From the NCBI RefSeq assembly GCF_004765605.1, contig NZ_SRLC01000002.1:1426001-1490000 (forward strand): a stretch of 64,000 bases of DNA. Direction: 5' to 3'. Position numbers and translations under genes: made by a program. This document shows, piece after piece, positions 43,131 through 50,961 of the stretch; position 1 is the first letter of the stretch; each line of letters starts with the position of its first letter. The notes under the pieces were generated by a model. It searched no databases, was not told the origin of the DNA, and saw only the letters and a program-made list of their open reading frames with translations. This stretch comes from Hymenobacter aquaticus. GTDB lineage: Bacteria; Bacteroidota; Bacteroidia; Cytophagales; Hymenobacteraceae.

Positions 43131-43610
43131 CTATTCGTCGTCGTCGTCCTCGTCGTGGTGGCTGAAATCCAGCTCCCGGGCCACGTGCAGGGCATCCTGC
43201 ACAACTTCCGCCATCAGGTCTTTGGTATCCGCGTCGAGGGTGCGCTCAAAGAGGTTGAGCAGCAGCTCGCCGTCCTCGTTCACGTACAGGTTGGTGTAGA
43301 GCTTCTCGAACAGCTTGGCGTCCTTGGTAATCGTGGCGTCGATTTCGGCTACCGAGCGGGCCTTCAGAGCGCGGTGCATCACTTCCATCACCCGGCGGCT
43401 TTCCTCATGGTCGCCCAGGTCGGCCAGCAGCTTCAGCACCGACATGGCCACGGCCAGGCGCACCCGCTCGAAGCGGAAGGCAAGGTCGGCGGCCGGGGCC
43501 TGCTCGAACGTTTTATAGGCGGAAAGGTCGGCGGGGGTGAGGTATTGCGTGACTTCGGCCTCGGTGCGGAACGCTTCCCGCAGAAGCTGCTCGTACAAAC
43601 TGCTGCTCAT
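43131..43610 (-). CDS. Hypothetical helical protein with acidic tail
   Basis: A 159-residue protein with no recognised domain. The start is set at MSSSLYEQLLREAF; an upstream extension adds a Gly/Pro-rich run. The body is helical with FERVRLAVAMSVLKLLADLG and ends HHDEDDDDE. A TACCTTTG -7-like element lies at 43707-43714. Confidence 0.8.
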   Translation of the reverse strand: MSSSLYEQLLREAFRTEAEVTQYLTPADLSAYKTFEQAPAADLAFRFERVRLAVAMSVLKLLADLGDHEESRRVMEVMHRALKARSVAEIDATITKDAKLFEKLYTNLYVNEDGELLLNLFERTLDADTKDLMAEVVQDALHVARELDFSHHDEDDDDE

Positions 43611-43833
43611 AAAGGTAAAAACTACTGGCGGGCCGCCGCCCCCGAAATGTGGAGCCACGGCCAAATTAATTGGCAGGATAAGGTTACGGCGTGTAACCTC
43701 CGGGCCCAAAGGTACGATTGCAGGGAATGGGAACCGGCTTCGGCGGCCGTGGGCGTCAACTTTACGCTCCGGCTTTGGTTTGTGGTCCGTACGCTGCTCC
43801 TGTTCACATCCACTTTACGCTTTTGCCGCACCG

Positions 43834-44082
43834 ATGACACACAAGAAAAAATGGCTGGTTTTTGCCCCCTCCGGGCTGATGGTAATCGGGCTGGGTACCT
43901 GCCTGGTGCAGTGGGCTTCGGCCATGAAAGAGAACGGCGCGCCCACGGCGCAGTGGGTAGGGGCCGGCACGTTGGCCCTGGGCGTGTTCAACGCCGGCGT
44001 CAGCCTGTTTGGCCGGGGCGTGGCGGAAAATGTGCTCTACCAGATCCGGGAAAAGGACGCGGCCCCGGCGGAAGGCAACTAG
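43834..44082 (+). CDS. Small two-TM membrane protein
   Basis: An 82-residue hypothetical protein: MTHKKKWLVFAPSGLMVIGL, a first TM segment, AGTLALGVFNAGVSLFGRG as second, and a short charged tail. A very long plus-strand open frame that runs through here to the peptidase gene is a high-GC artefact. Function unknown. Confidence 0.75.
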   Translation: MTHKKKWLVFAPSGLMVIGLGTCLVQWASAMKENGAPTAQWVGAGTLALGVFNAGVSLFGRGVAENVLYQIREKDAAPAEGN

Positions 44083-44124
44083 CTCCGGCCCGAAAACCCG
44101 GCCGCAAGCCCCGAAGCGGCGAAA

Positions 44125-44325
44125 TTAGCTACCGGATGCCTCTTCGGTCGTTACGTTTGGCGCTTCGGTCGTTACGGCTGAGGCTTCGGGTGCTACCGGC
44201 GACTCTTCGGGTGCTGCGCCCGGGGCTTCGGGTGCTACCGGCGCGGCTTGGGTTGGTACGGGCGCGGCTTCGGGTGCTACGGTTACGGCTTCGGGCGCGG
44301 CGGGCCGGGCTTCGCTCAGGCGTGG
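44125..44325 (-). pseudogene. Out-of-frame heptad-repeat tail of the DUF2721-like gene
   Basis: In a frame shifted relative to the preceding gene, the sequence reads seven 7-residue units of the type VAPEAAP, VPTQAAP, VAPEAPG, AAPEESP, VAPEASA, VTTEAPN, VTTEEAS and then a stop. It has no start of its own and begins at the DUF2721 stop. It reads as an Ala/Pro/Glu-rich tail detached by a frameshift. Confidence 0.5.
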
Positions 44326-44735
44326 CCGGCCAGGCGCTGCTCCTCGCTTTCCTCCAGGTCGTTGAGCTCAATCTGGAGGGCTACCACCGAAATCTGGATT
44401 TCGTAGAGCGACATGCCCAGCGACACCAGCAGGGCCAGCAGGCTGCCGCCAAACACCAGCGCCCCGGCCGCGTTGAAGCCCGCGTAAATCAGGAACATGG
44501 CCAGCACGCAGCCCAGCATCGAGGCCACGCCCACGGCCTGCATGTTGCGCACCATTTCTACCCGCCGGCGCAGGTTGTGAATCTGCTGGATCAGGTGGGG
44601 GCTGTGGGTGGTTTTGTACTGGGTTTTGAGCGTGCGCACGATGTTGACCAGCGCCAGAAACCGGTTGGTGTAGGCCAGCAGCAGCAGCGACAAAGCCGGA
44701 AACAACAGCGCCGGCGTGGTAAGGGTAATTTCCAT
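44316..44735 (-). CDS. DUF2721-family membrane protein
   Basis: A 139-residue protein with three hydrophobic segments: TTPALLFPALSLLLLAYTNR, VGVASMLGCVLAMFLIYAGF and ALVFGGSLLALLVSLGMSLY. The central LQIHNLRRRVEMVRNMQ-type helix (HNLRRRVEMVRNMQA) is typical of DUF2721. An ATG at 44735 is preferred over a TTG two codons upstream. The gene ends at AGHA-stop, after which an out-of-frame repeat tail follows. Function unknown. Confidence 0.85.
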   Translation of the reverse strand: MEITLTTPALLFPALSLLLLAYTNRFLALVNIVRTLKTQYKTTHSPHLIQQIHNLRRRVEMVRNMQAVGVASMLGCVLAMFLIYAGFNAAGALVFGGSLLALLVSLGMSLYEIQISVVALQIELNDLEESEEQRLAGHA

Positions 44736-44827
44736 AGACAAGAAAGCTGGGGCGTTCCGGCCGGGGCGGCGGCTGTTTTTGGGGCAGCGGGCCGGGGGCC
44801 GACAGCCGAAAGTAGCCGCAGATTCAA

Positions 44828-44835
44828 TAGGTTTG
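44828..44835 (+). promoter_or_regulatory. -7 element upstream of the peptidase gene
   Basis: TAGGTTTG matches TAnnTTTG and lies 48 nt before the ATG. No TTG is seen at the correct upstream distance. Confidence 0.35.
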
Positions 44836-44882
44836 ACCTCTTTGCCGGATTTTCCGCCGTTTCTCTTCCTTGCCGTTTGCCC

Positions 44883-47453
44883 ATGCCCACGATTAAAGTA
44901 CCGGCTCTGATCCGAGCCCTGTTGCTATTGCCCTGGCTGCTGTTGGCCGCGGCCCTGCCCGGCAAGGCCCAGACCGCCGCCCGCCTGCTGACGCCCGCGC
45001 AGTTTCTGGGCTATCCGCTGGGCAGCCGCTTTACGGCCCACGCCCAAGTGCTGAGCTACGTGCAGCAGGTGGTGCAACACTCGGGCGGGCGCATGCGGCT
45101 TCAGCCCTACGGCACCACCTACGAAGGCCGTCCGCTGGAAGTCGTGCAGATCGGGACGCCGGAAAACCTGGCCCGCCTCGACGACATCCGGCGCAACAAC
45201 CTGCGGCTGGCGGGTCTGGAAAGCGGGGCCGTGCAGGGCCAGCAGCCGGCCATCGTGTGGCTCAGCTACAACATTCACGGCAACGAGGCCGTGTCGTCGG
45301 AGGCCGTGCTGGCGGTGCTCCACGACCTGGCCGACCCCGCCAATACGGCGGCGCAGCAGTGGCTGCAACACGTGGTGGTGCTCGTGGACCCCTGCGTGAA
45401 CCCCGACGGGCGCGAGCGGTACGTGCAGTGGTACAACCGCAGCCGCAACCAGCAGCCCAACGCCTCGCTCTACGCCTGGGAGCACCACGAGCCCTGGCCC
45501 GGCGGCCGCTACAACCATTATTTCTTTGATCTGAACCGCGACTGGGCCTGGCAAACCCAGCAGGAAAGTCAGCAGCGGGTGGCGCTCTACAACCAGTGGC
45601 TGCCCCAGGTGCACGCCGACTTCCACGAAATGAGCCTCGACGACCCGTACTACTTTTCGCCGGCCGCCAAGCCGTTTCACGAAGACATTACGCCCTGGCA
45701 GCGCAGCTTCCAGAACGTCATCGGCGACTACAACCGCCGGGTGTTCGACCAGAACAACTGGCTGTATTTCACCCGCGAAACCTACGACCTGTTCTACCCC
45801 AGCTACGGCGACACTTACCCCAGCTTCAACGGGGCCATCGGCATGACCTACGAGCAGGGCGGATCGGGCCGGGCCGGCATCCGGGCCGCCAAGGCCGACG
45901 GCGACACCCTGACCCTGGCGCAGCGCATTGCCCACCACCACGCCGCCAGCCTGGCGACCATTCAGGCCGCCTCGGAGCGCCGTGCCGAGCTGGTGGCGGA
46001 GTTTCAGAAGTACTACACCGCCGCCCGCACCAAGCCCCGCGGCCAGTACAAAACCTACGTGCTCAGCAGCAGCGGCGACCCGGGCCAGCTGCGCGCCTTC
46101 ACTACCTACCTCGACCGCCAGCAAATTCGCTACGGCTACGCGGGCCGGCAGCAGCGGGTGCGGGCGTTCAGCTATGGCACCGGCACCACCGAAAACGTGC
46201 AGCTCCAGCCCCAGGACGTGGTGGTGAGCATGTATCAGCCCAAATCGACGCTGGTAAAGGTGCTGTTTGAGCCCCGGCCCGCGCTGGAAGATTCCCTGAC
46301 CTACGACATTACCGCCTGGGCTTTGCCCTACGCCTACGGGGTGCAAAGCTACGCGCTATGGTCGCGCCTGGACCCGCAGCCAAGCGCCAGTGGTAACAGT
46401 GCGCGGGCTACCCCGGAAGTGGGCAAAGAAACCGGTAAGCCCTACGCCTACGTGTCGCGGTGGAACAGCGTGCAGGATCTGCGGTTTCTGAGCCAATTGT
46501 TGCAGCAGCGCGTCAAGGTGCGGGTGGCACAGCGGGCTTTCGAGGCGGAAGGGCAGAAGTACCAGCCGGGTACCCTCATTATCACCCGCACCGGCAACGA
46601 AAGCCTCGGCCCGCGCTTCGACCAGCTGGTGCAAGCTCAGGCTGACTCGGCCGGCGTGCGGGTGCAGGCCGTGGGCTCGGGGTTTTCCACCAGCGGTGCC
46701 GACCTGGGCTCGGGCTACGTGCGGCCCGTAAGCCGGCCCAACGTGGCCGTGGTGGCCGGCGAAGGAGTGGCCCCGACGGCCTTTGGCGAGGTCTGGCACT
46801 TCTTCGAGCAGCAGCTGGGCTACCCCGTCACGGTGCTGGGCACCGACTACCTGCGCACGGTGCCGCTGCAGAAGTTCGACGTGCTGATCCTGCCCGACGG
46901 CGACTACACCGACATCTACCCCGAAAAAAGCCTGGACGCCCTGAAAGCCTGGGTGCGCGGCGGGGGCAAGCTCATTGCCCTGGAAGGCGCGGCGGGCTTT
47001 CTGGCCAACAAGAAGGATTTCCTGCTCAAAACCAAAGCCCCCGATACGACGAAAGCCAAGAACTCGTACCAGCTGCTGCGCCGCTACGCCGACGCCGAGC
47101 GCCAGCAAATCGGGGACCGGGTGCAGGGCAGCGTCTACCGTGTGCAGCTCGACAACTCCCACCCGCTGGCGTTTGGCTACGGCTCCACCTACTTCGCCCT
47201 GGTGCGCGACCCGCTCAACTACCGGTTTTTGCCCGAGGGCGGCTGGAACGTGGGCGTGTTGAAGCGCGACAACTACGCGGCCGGCTTTGTGGGCCGGGGC
47301 GCCCGTCGCAAGCTAACTGACACCTTCGTGCTGGGCACCCAGGAAATGGGCCGGGGCCAGGTGGTATACATGGCCGACAACCCGCTGTTTCGGGGCTTCT
47401 GGCAGGGCGGCAAGCTTCTGTTCGGCAACGCCCTGTTCCTGGTGGGGCAGTAA
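44883..47453 (+). CDS. M14-family zinc metallocarboxypeptidase, secreted
   Basis: An 856-residue protein. Signal peptide MPTIKVPALIRALLLLPWLL to about residue 30 (PGKAQTAA). The M14 catalytic region has HxxE in YNIHGNEAVSSE, the DPCVNPDGRERY block and the second His in HADFHEMSLDD. A C-terminal 350-residue part contains a DJ-1/ThuA-like beta-alpha segment (PNVAVVAGEGVAPTAFGEVW). It probably trims exogenous peptides in the periplasm or outside. No T9SS sorting tail is seen. Confidence 0.92.
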   Translation: MPTIKVPALIRALLLLPWLLLAAALPGKAQTAARLLTPAQFLGYPLGSRFTAHAQVLSYVQQVVQHSGGRMRLQPYGTTYEGRPLEVVQIGTPENLARLDDIRRNNLRLAGLESGAVQGQQPAIVWLSYNIHGNEAVSSEAVLAVLHDLADPANTAAQQWLQHVVVLVDPCVNPDGRERYVQWYNRSRNQQPNASLYAWEHHEPWPGGRYNHYFFDLNRDWAWQTQQESQQRVALYNQWLPQVHADFHEMSLDDPYYFSPAAKPFHEDITPWQRSFQNVIGDYNRRVFDQNNWLYFTRETYDLFYPSYGDTYPSFNGAIGMTYEQGGSGRAGIRAAKADGDTLTLAQRIAHHHAASLATIQAASERRAELVAEFQKYYTAARTKPRGQYKTYVLSSSGDPGQLRAFTTYLDRQQIRYGYAGRQQRVRAFSYGTGTTENVQLQPQDVVVSMYQPKSTLVKVLFEPRPALEDSLTYDITAWALPYAYGVQSYALWSRLDPQPSASGNSARATPEVGKETGKPYAYVSRWNSVQDLRFLSQLLQQRVKVRVAQRAFEAEGQKYQPGTLIITRTGNESLGPRFDQLVQAQADSAGVRVQAVGSGFSTSGADLGSGYVRPVSRPNVAVVAGEGVAPTAFGEVWHFFEQQLGYPVTVLGTDYLRTVPLQKFDVLILPDGDYTDIYPEKSLDALKAWVRGGGKLIALEGAAGFLANKKDFLLKTKAPDTTKAKNSYQLLRRYADAERQQIGDRVQGSVYRVQLDNSHPLAFGYGSTYFALVRDPLNYRFLPEGGWNVGVLKRDNYAAGFVGRGARRKLTDTFVLGTQEMGRGQVVYMADNPLFRGFWQGGKLLFGNALFLVGQ

Positions 47454-47472
47454 AACCCATATAAAAGCACAA

Positions 47473-47508
47473 AAAAAGCCCCCGTCATGGAAATGACGGG
47501 GGCTTTTT
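47473..47508. terminator. Bidirectional terminator between peptidase and a small gene
   Basis: AAAAAGCCCCCGTCAT pairs perfectly with ATGACGGGGGCTTTTT around GGAA. Confidence 0.9.
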
Positions 47509-47526
47509 GCTCAATCACGCAATTGA

Positions 47527-47844
47527 TTAATCAACTACGTCTTCCGCCTTGTTTTTCACGGCGGAGGCACCCTTCTTCACGGCGTGGCCGGTTTTCTGAG
47601 CACCTTTTTTCACTACGCTGCCGGTTTTCTTACCAGCGTACTTCACGTCTTCTTTGGTGTTGTAAGCAGCCTGGCCCGCCTTGGTGCGGCCCGAGCGGCT
47701 TTCTACCTTCACCGTGCCGTTGTCCCGAACTTCGGCCGTGGTTTTGGCGCCCGTCGAGTTGTCACGGATGGTGGTTTTATTGTCCTGGGCCTGCGCGGCG
47801 TACGAAAAGGCTACCATGCCCAGTAGCAGTGCTATCTTTTTCAT
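47527..47844 (-). CDS. Small exported basic protein
   Basis: A 105-residue protein with a signal peptide (MKKIALLLGMVAFSYAAQAQ). The mature region holds DNKTTIRDNSTGAKTTAE and many Lys/Gly repeats such as KKTGSVVKKGAQKTGHAVKK. It looks soluble and low complexity. No known domain. Confidence 0.85.
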   Translation of the reverse strand: MKKIALLLGMVAFSYAAQAQDNKTTIRDNSTGAKTTAEVRDNGTVKVESRSGRTKAGQAAYNTKEDVKYAGKKTGSVVKKGAQKTGHAVKKGASAVKNKAEDVVD

Positions 47845-47958
47845 GAGGAAAGTCGTTTGAAATAGGGTAATTCTAGGTCCTTATACGGGCTGGATAAAAT
47901 AGGTTGTAGTTCGGCGTAAAGTCGAGCTTCAGGAAAAGGTTGAACCCTTCTTTATTGG

Positions 47959-49191
47959 CTAAGGGAGCAGCAGGGAACTGTCGCCGTAGCTGAGGAAACG
48001 GTAGTCGTGGGCCAGGGCGTGGTCGTAGATGCGGCGCCAGTCGGGGCCGATAAGTGCGGCGACGAGCAGCAGCAGGGTGCTTTCCGGCTGGTGGAAGTTA
48101 GTGACCAGGCCCTGCACCACCCGAAACGCGTAGCCGGGGGCAATCAGCAGCTGCGTCGTGGCCTGAATCGTGTCGGAGCCGGTGCGCTCCAGATAGTCGA
48201 GCAATGCCTGTAAGGCCTCGGGCATGGAAACTTCGGGGCCGCCTTCGTAGGGCTGCCACTGGGTTACCAGAAAGTCAGGGCTGCTGAGCGTGGGCTGCCG
48301 GGCCAGGCGGGCGCCCAGCCAGTAGAGGCTTTCCAGCGTGCGGAGGCTGGTGGTGCCCACGGCAATGATAGGGTGGGGGGCGTGGTGCAGCAGCTGGCGC
48401 AGCAGCGCGGCATTCACCGAAATCGGCTCGGCGTGCATGGGGTGGCCTTCCATCCGGTCGGCTTTCACGGGCTGAAACGTGCCGGCACCCACGTGCAAGG
48501 TCAGCTCGGCGGTGGCAATGCCCCGGCTCTTGAGTTCGGCGAATACTGCGTCGGAGAAGTGCAGGCCGGCCGTGGGCGCGGCTACGGCTCCCTCGTGGGC
48601 CGCGTACACGGTTTGGTAGCGCACGGCATCCACTTCCGTATCGGCCCGGTTCAGGTAGGGCGGCAGCGGCAAGTGGCCCGCCGCCCGCAGGATTTCGGCA
48701 AACGGCAGCTCGGCCGGCTGCCAGCTAAACTGAATCAGGGAGTAGCCCTCGGCCGTTTCGAGCCGCACGGCGCTGAGCACGGCGCTGTGCTCGTTCACGC
48801 TGAACTCGACCTGCACCGGCCCGGACTTCCAGCGTTTGCCGTTGCCCACCAGGCATTTCCAGACGCAGCCGCCGGTTTGCTGCATGGCCAGCTCCACCGA
48901 GCGGTGTGGCGCTACCGGCTCCAGGCAAAACAGCTCGACTACGCCGCCCGTGGGCTTCTGGCAAAACAGCCGGGCCCGCACCACCTTCGTGTTGTTGAAC
49001 ACCAGCAGCGCGTCGGCGGGCAGCTCCGCCGGCAGGTCGGTGAAGCGCTTGTCCTGCACCTGACCCCGGCGGTACACCAGCAGCTGCGACTGGTCCCGGT
49101 TGGGGAGGGGTTCGGGGGCAATGCGTCCGGCGGGAAGCTGGTAAGTGAAATCGTGGATGGAAAGCAGGCGCGGGTCGGGGAAAGCAGACAT
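47959..49191 (-). CDS. queA: S-adenosylmethionine:tRNA ribosyltransferase-isomerase
   Basis: A 410-residue QueA that transfers and isomerises the ribosyl group of SAM to 7-aminomethyl-7-deazaguanine in queuosine synthesis. Motifs are DFTYQLPAGRIAPEPL, FNNTKVVRARL, PLPPYLNRADTEVDAVRYQT, AAPTAGLHFSD, LTLHVGAGTFQPV, AVGTTSLRTLE, TNFHQPESTLLLLVAAL and the C-terminal YRFLSYGDSSLLL. ATG at 49191 (MSAFPDPRLL) chosen. A TACCTTTG element lies 7 nt upstream at 49198-49205, so the mRNA may be almost leaderless. Confidence 0.97.
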   Translation of the reverse strand: MSAFPDPRLLSIHDFTYQLPAGRIAPEPLPNRDQSQLLVYRRGQVQDKRFTDLPAELPADALLVFNNTKVVRARLFCQKPTGGVVELFCLEPVAPHRSVELAMQQTGGCVWKCLVGNGKRWKSGPVQVEFSVNEHSAVLSAVRLETAEGYSLIQFSWQPAELPFAEILRAAGHLPLPPYLNRADTEVDAVRYQTVYAAHEGAVAAPTAGLHFSDAVFAELKSRGIATAELTLHVGAGTFQPVKADRMEGHPMHAEPISVNAALLRQLLHHAPHPIIAVGTTSLRTLESLYWLGARLARQPTLSSPDFLVTQWQPYEGGPEVSMPEALQALLDYLERTGSDTIQATTQLLIAPGYAFRVVQGLVTNFHQPESTLLLLVAALIGPDWRRIYDHALAHDYRFLSYGDSSLLLP

Positions 49192-49269
49192 AGACCACAA
49201 AGGTAAGCGCCGACTGCGGGTTAATGCAGCGGCGCTGTACGAGTCGGACCCAAACCAGCTGCGGCTACG

Positions 49270-50049
49270 CTATTTCGCGCGCCGGAAAAACATCAGGTGC
49301 TGCTGGGGCAGGGTTTCCACGGTTTCGATAAACTCCAGGCCCACGGCCTTCATTTCCTTGCGGGCCTGCTCCACGCTCATCTTGTGAATGCGCTTAATGG
49401 GCACTTTGGTATCCTCGGCGCGGTATTCGGCCAGGGCCACGCGCCCGTTGGGCTTCAGCGCCGTCTTGATGGCGCGCATCATCTCCCGCGGGTGGTCAAA
49501 CTCGTGGTAGGCATCCACAATCAGGGCCAGGTCGACGCTGTTGGCGGGCAGGTTGGGATTCTGCACCGTACCCAGCACGGGTTCCACGTTCGGGGCGTTG
49601 TTGCGGTCCTTGTTTTCCTGCAGGTAGGTTATCATTTCCGGCTGAATATCCACGGCCAGCACTTTGCCCTGCGGCACCAGCGGGCTCATCCGGAAAGAGA
49701 AGTAGCCGGTGCCGGCCCCGATGTCGGCCACCACGTCGGTGGGCTTCAGGCGCAGGGCTTTGAGCAGCACGTCGGTGCCCTCTTCCTGCTGCCGGCCCGA
49801 GCGTTCGAGCCAGTCGGCACCTTCGTGGCCCATGACGTGGGCAATCTGCCGACCCAGGTAGTAGCGGCTGATGCCGTTGGGGTCGGCCGGGGGGCGAATC
49901 TCGTAGCCGGTGGAGTCGGCCACCGGGGCCTGCCGGCGCTGTTCGCCGGCGGCGGCGGCGGTGCTTTCGGCCAGCGGCTGCGTGCAGGCCTGGGTCAGAA
50001 CAATGCCCAGCACCCACGATGCCAGCGGTAAGGAAGAAGGAAGATTCAT
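49270..50049 (-). CDS. Exported methyltransferase-like lipoprotein
   Basis: A 259-residue protein. It starts with a lipoprotein-like signal MNLPSSLPLASWVLGIVLTQ followed by AC, and then has a complete class I methyltransferase fold: VVADIGAGTGYFSFRMSPL, VLAVDIQPEMITYLQEN, LALIVDAYHEFDHPREMM and ALKPNGRVALAEYR. An export signal on a SAM-dependent enzyme is odd, because SAM is cytoplasmic. It may be a binding protein, or the signal may be a membrane anchor facing inwards. Confidence 0.85.
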   Translation of the reverse strand: MNLPSSLPLASWVLGIVLTQACTQPLAESTAAAAGEQRRQAPVADSTGYEIRPPADPNGISRYYLGRQIAHVMGHEGADWLERSGRQQEEGTDVLLKALRLKPTDVVADIGAGTGYFSFRMSPLVPQGKVLAVDIQPEMITYLQENKDRNNAPNVEPVLGTVQNPNLPANSVDLALIVDAYHEFDHPREMMRAIKTALKPNGRVALAEYRAEDTKVPIKRIHKMSVEQARKEMKAVGLEFIETVETLPQQHLMFFRRAK

Positions 50050-50293
50050 ACGCACAGGTGCAAATAAACTCTGTTCGGGCAAACATCCATGCGCGTGGAA
50101 GGGTTCGTTCTGCCCTGCTACCCGTAACGCGGTATACGTCAGCTTATTTTATCCGGTCCGGTCTAGCGCTAGCCGGCGGCCCCGGAGTGCCGGCAGATAA
50201 AAATATAGCGTCCAAACGATAAAGTCGGGTCACTCTTTCTACTTTGGCCCGTAGAAAGCCTGTTTTCACCTTCTTTCATTCTTTCTCAACCCT

Positions 50294-50869
50294 ATGAAAC
50301 ACGTATCCGGACTTCTACACAAGCTGACGGTAGTTGCTGCCGCTGTCGTTGCGCTCAGCAGCTGTAATCGGGCTGAATACGCCATGCTGCCCCAGACGTC
50401 TTCTTACCACGGCACCGAGCACCGGTCCGTTAGCATGAAGCCTGCGCCAGCCCCCGAAACGGCCGCTGCTCCGGCCGTGGTGGCTCCGGAAGCCCCGGCT
50501 GTAGCTGCTCAGCCAGCCCCCGCTACCCCAGCCGCCCCCGCCGCTCGCGCGGCGGCTCCGGCTACTACCGCTGCCGTGGCTACGCCGGCCCCCGCCGCCC
50601 GCAAGCTGAATCTGGTAGAGCGCGCCCTGGTAAGCAAAGTAGCCAAGCAGGCCGATAAGCTGGCCCGCAAAGCCCAGGTGAAAAAGCACAGCGAAACGGC
50701 CAGCGCCAACAAGCTCAGCGGCAACCTGCGCACGGGTATCATCCTGATTCTGGTCGGGTTGCTGATATCGTTGCTGAGCCCTATCAGCGGTATCTTTGGC
50801 CTGATCGGTGGTATTCTGGCCATCATCGGTATCGTCCTCATCATCCTGTACCTGCTCGACGAAATCTAG
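50294..50869 (+). CDS. Lipoprotein with Ala/Pro-rich linker and C-terminal membrane hairpin
   Basis: A 191-residue protein. Its signal ends in the lipobox LSSC (VVALSSCNRAEY). Residues 55-100 are an Ala/Pro linker (PAPAPETAAAPAVVAPEA). A basic helix (LVERALVSKVAKQADKLARK) follows, and the last 50 residues are two very hydrophobic segments, LRTGIILILVGLLISLLSPI and GLIGGILAIIGIVLIILYLL. Unknown function. Confidence 0.85.
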   Translation: MKHVSGLLHKLTVVAAAVVALSSCNRAEYAMLPQTSSYHGTEHRSVSMKPAPAPETAAAPAVVAPEAPAVAAQPAPATPAAPAARAAAPATTAAVATPAPAARKLNLVERALVSKVAKQADKLARKAQVKKHSETASANKLSGNLRTGIILILVGLLISLLSPISGIFGLIGGILAIIGIVLIILYLLDEI

Positions 50870-50898
50870 AAGAGCCTTCTTCGGTTTTCATTTGCTCA

Positions 50899-50948
50899 AG
50901 TACAAAAAAGCCCCACCCAGACATCTGGATGGGGCTTTTTTGTACTTG
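50899..50948. terminator. Bidirectional terminator between the lipoprotein gene and priA
   Basis: AAGTACAAAAAAGCCCCA pairs with TGGGGCTTTTTTGTACTT, with an inner CCAGA..CTGG stem. Confidence 0.9.
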
Positions 50949-50961
50949 GTAAGGCCTGGAG

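Noticed and set aside
43107..47453. 1448-codon plus-strand open frame
   Set aside because: It runs antisense to RNase D-side genes and through a small gene, a repeat and an opposite-strand gene. Only the part from 44883 is a real protein (M14 peptidase with a signal peptide).
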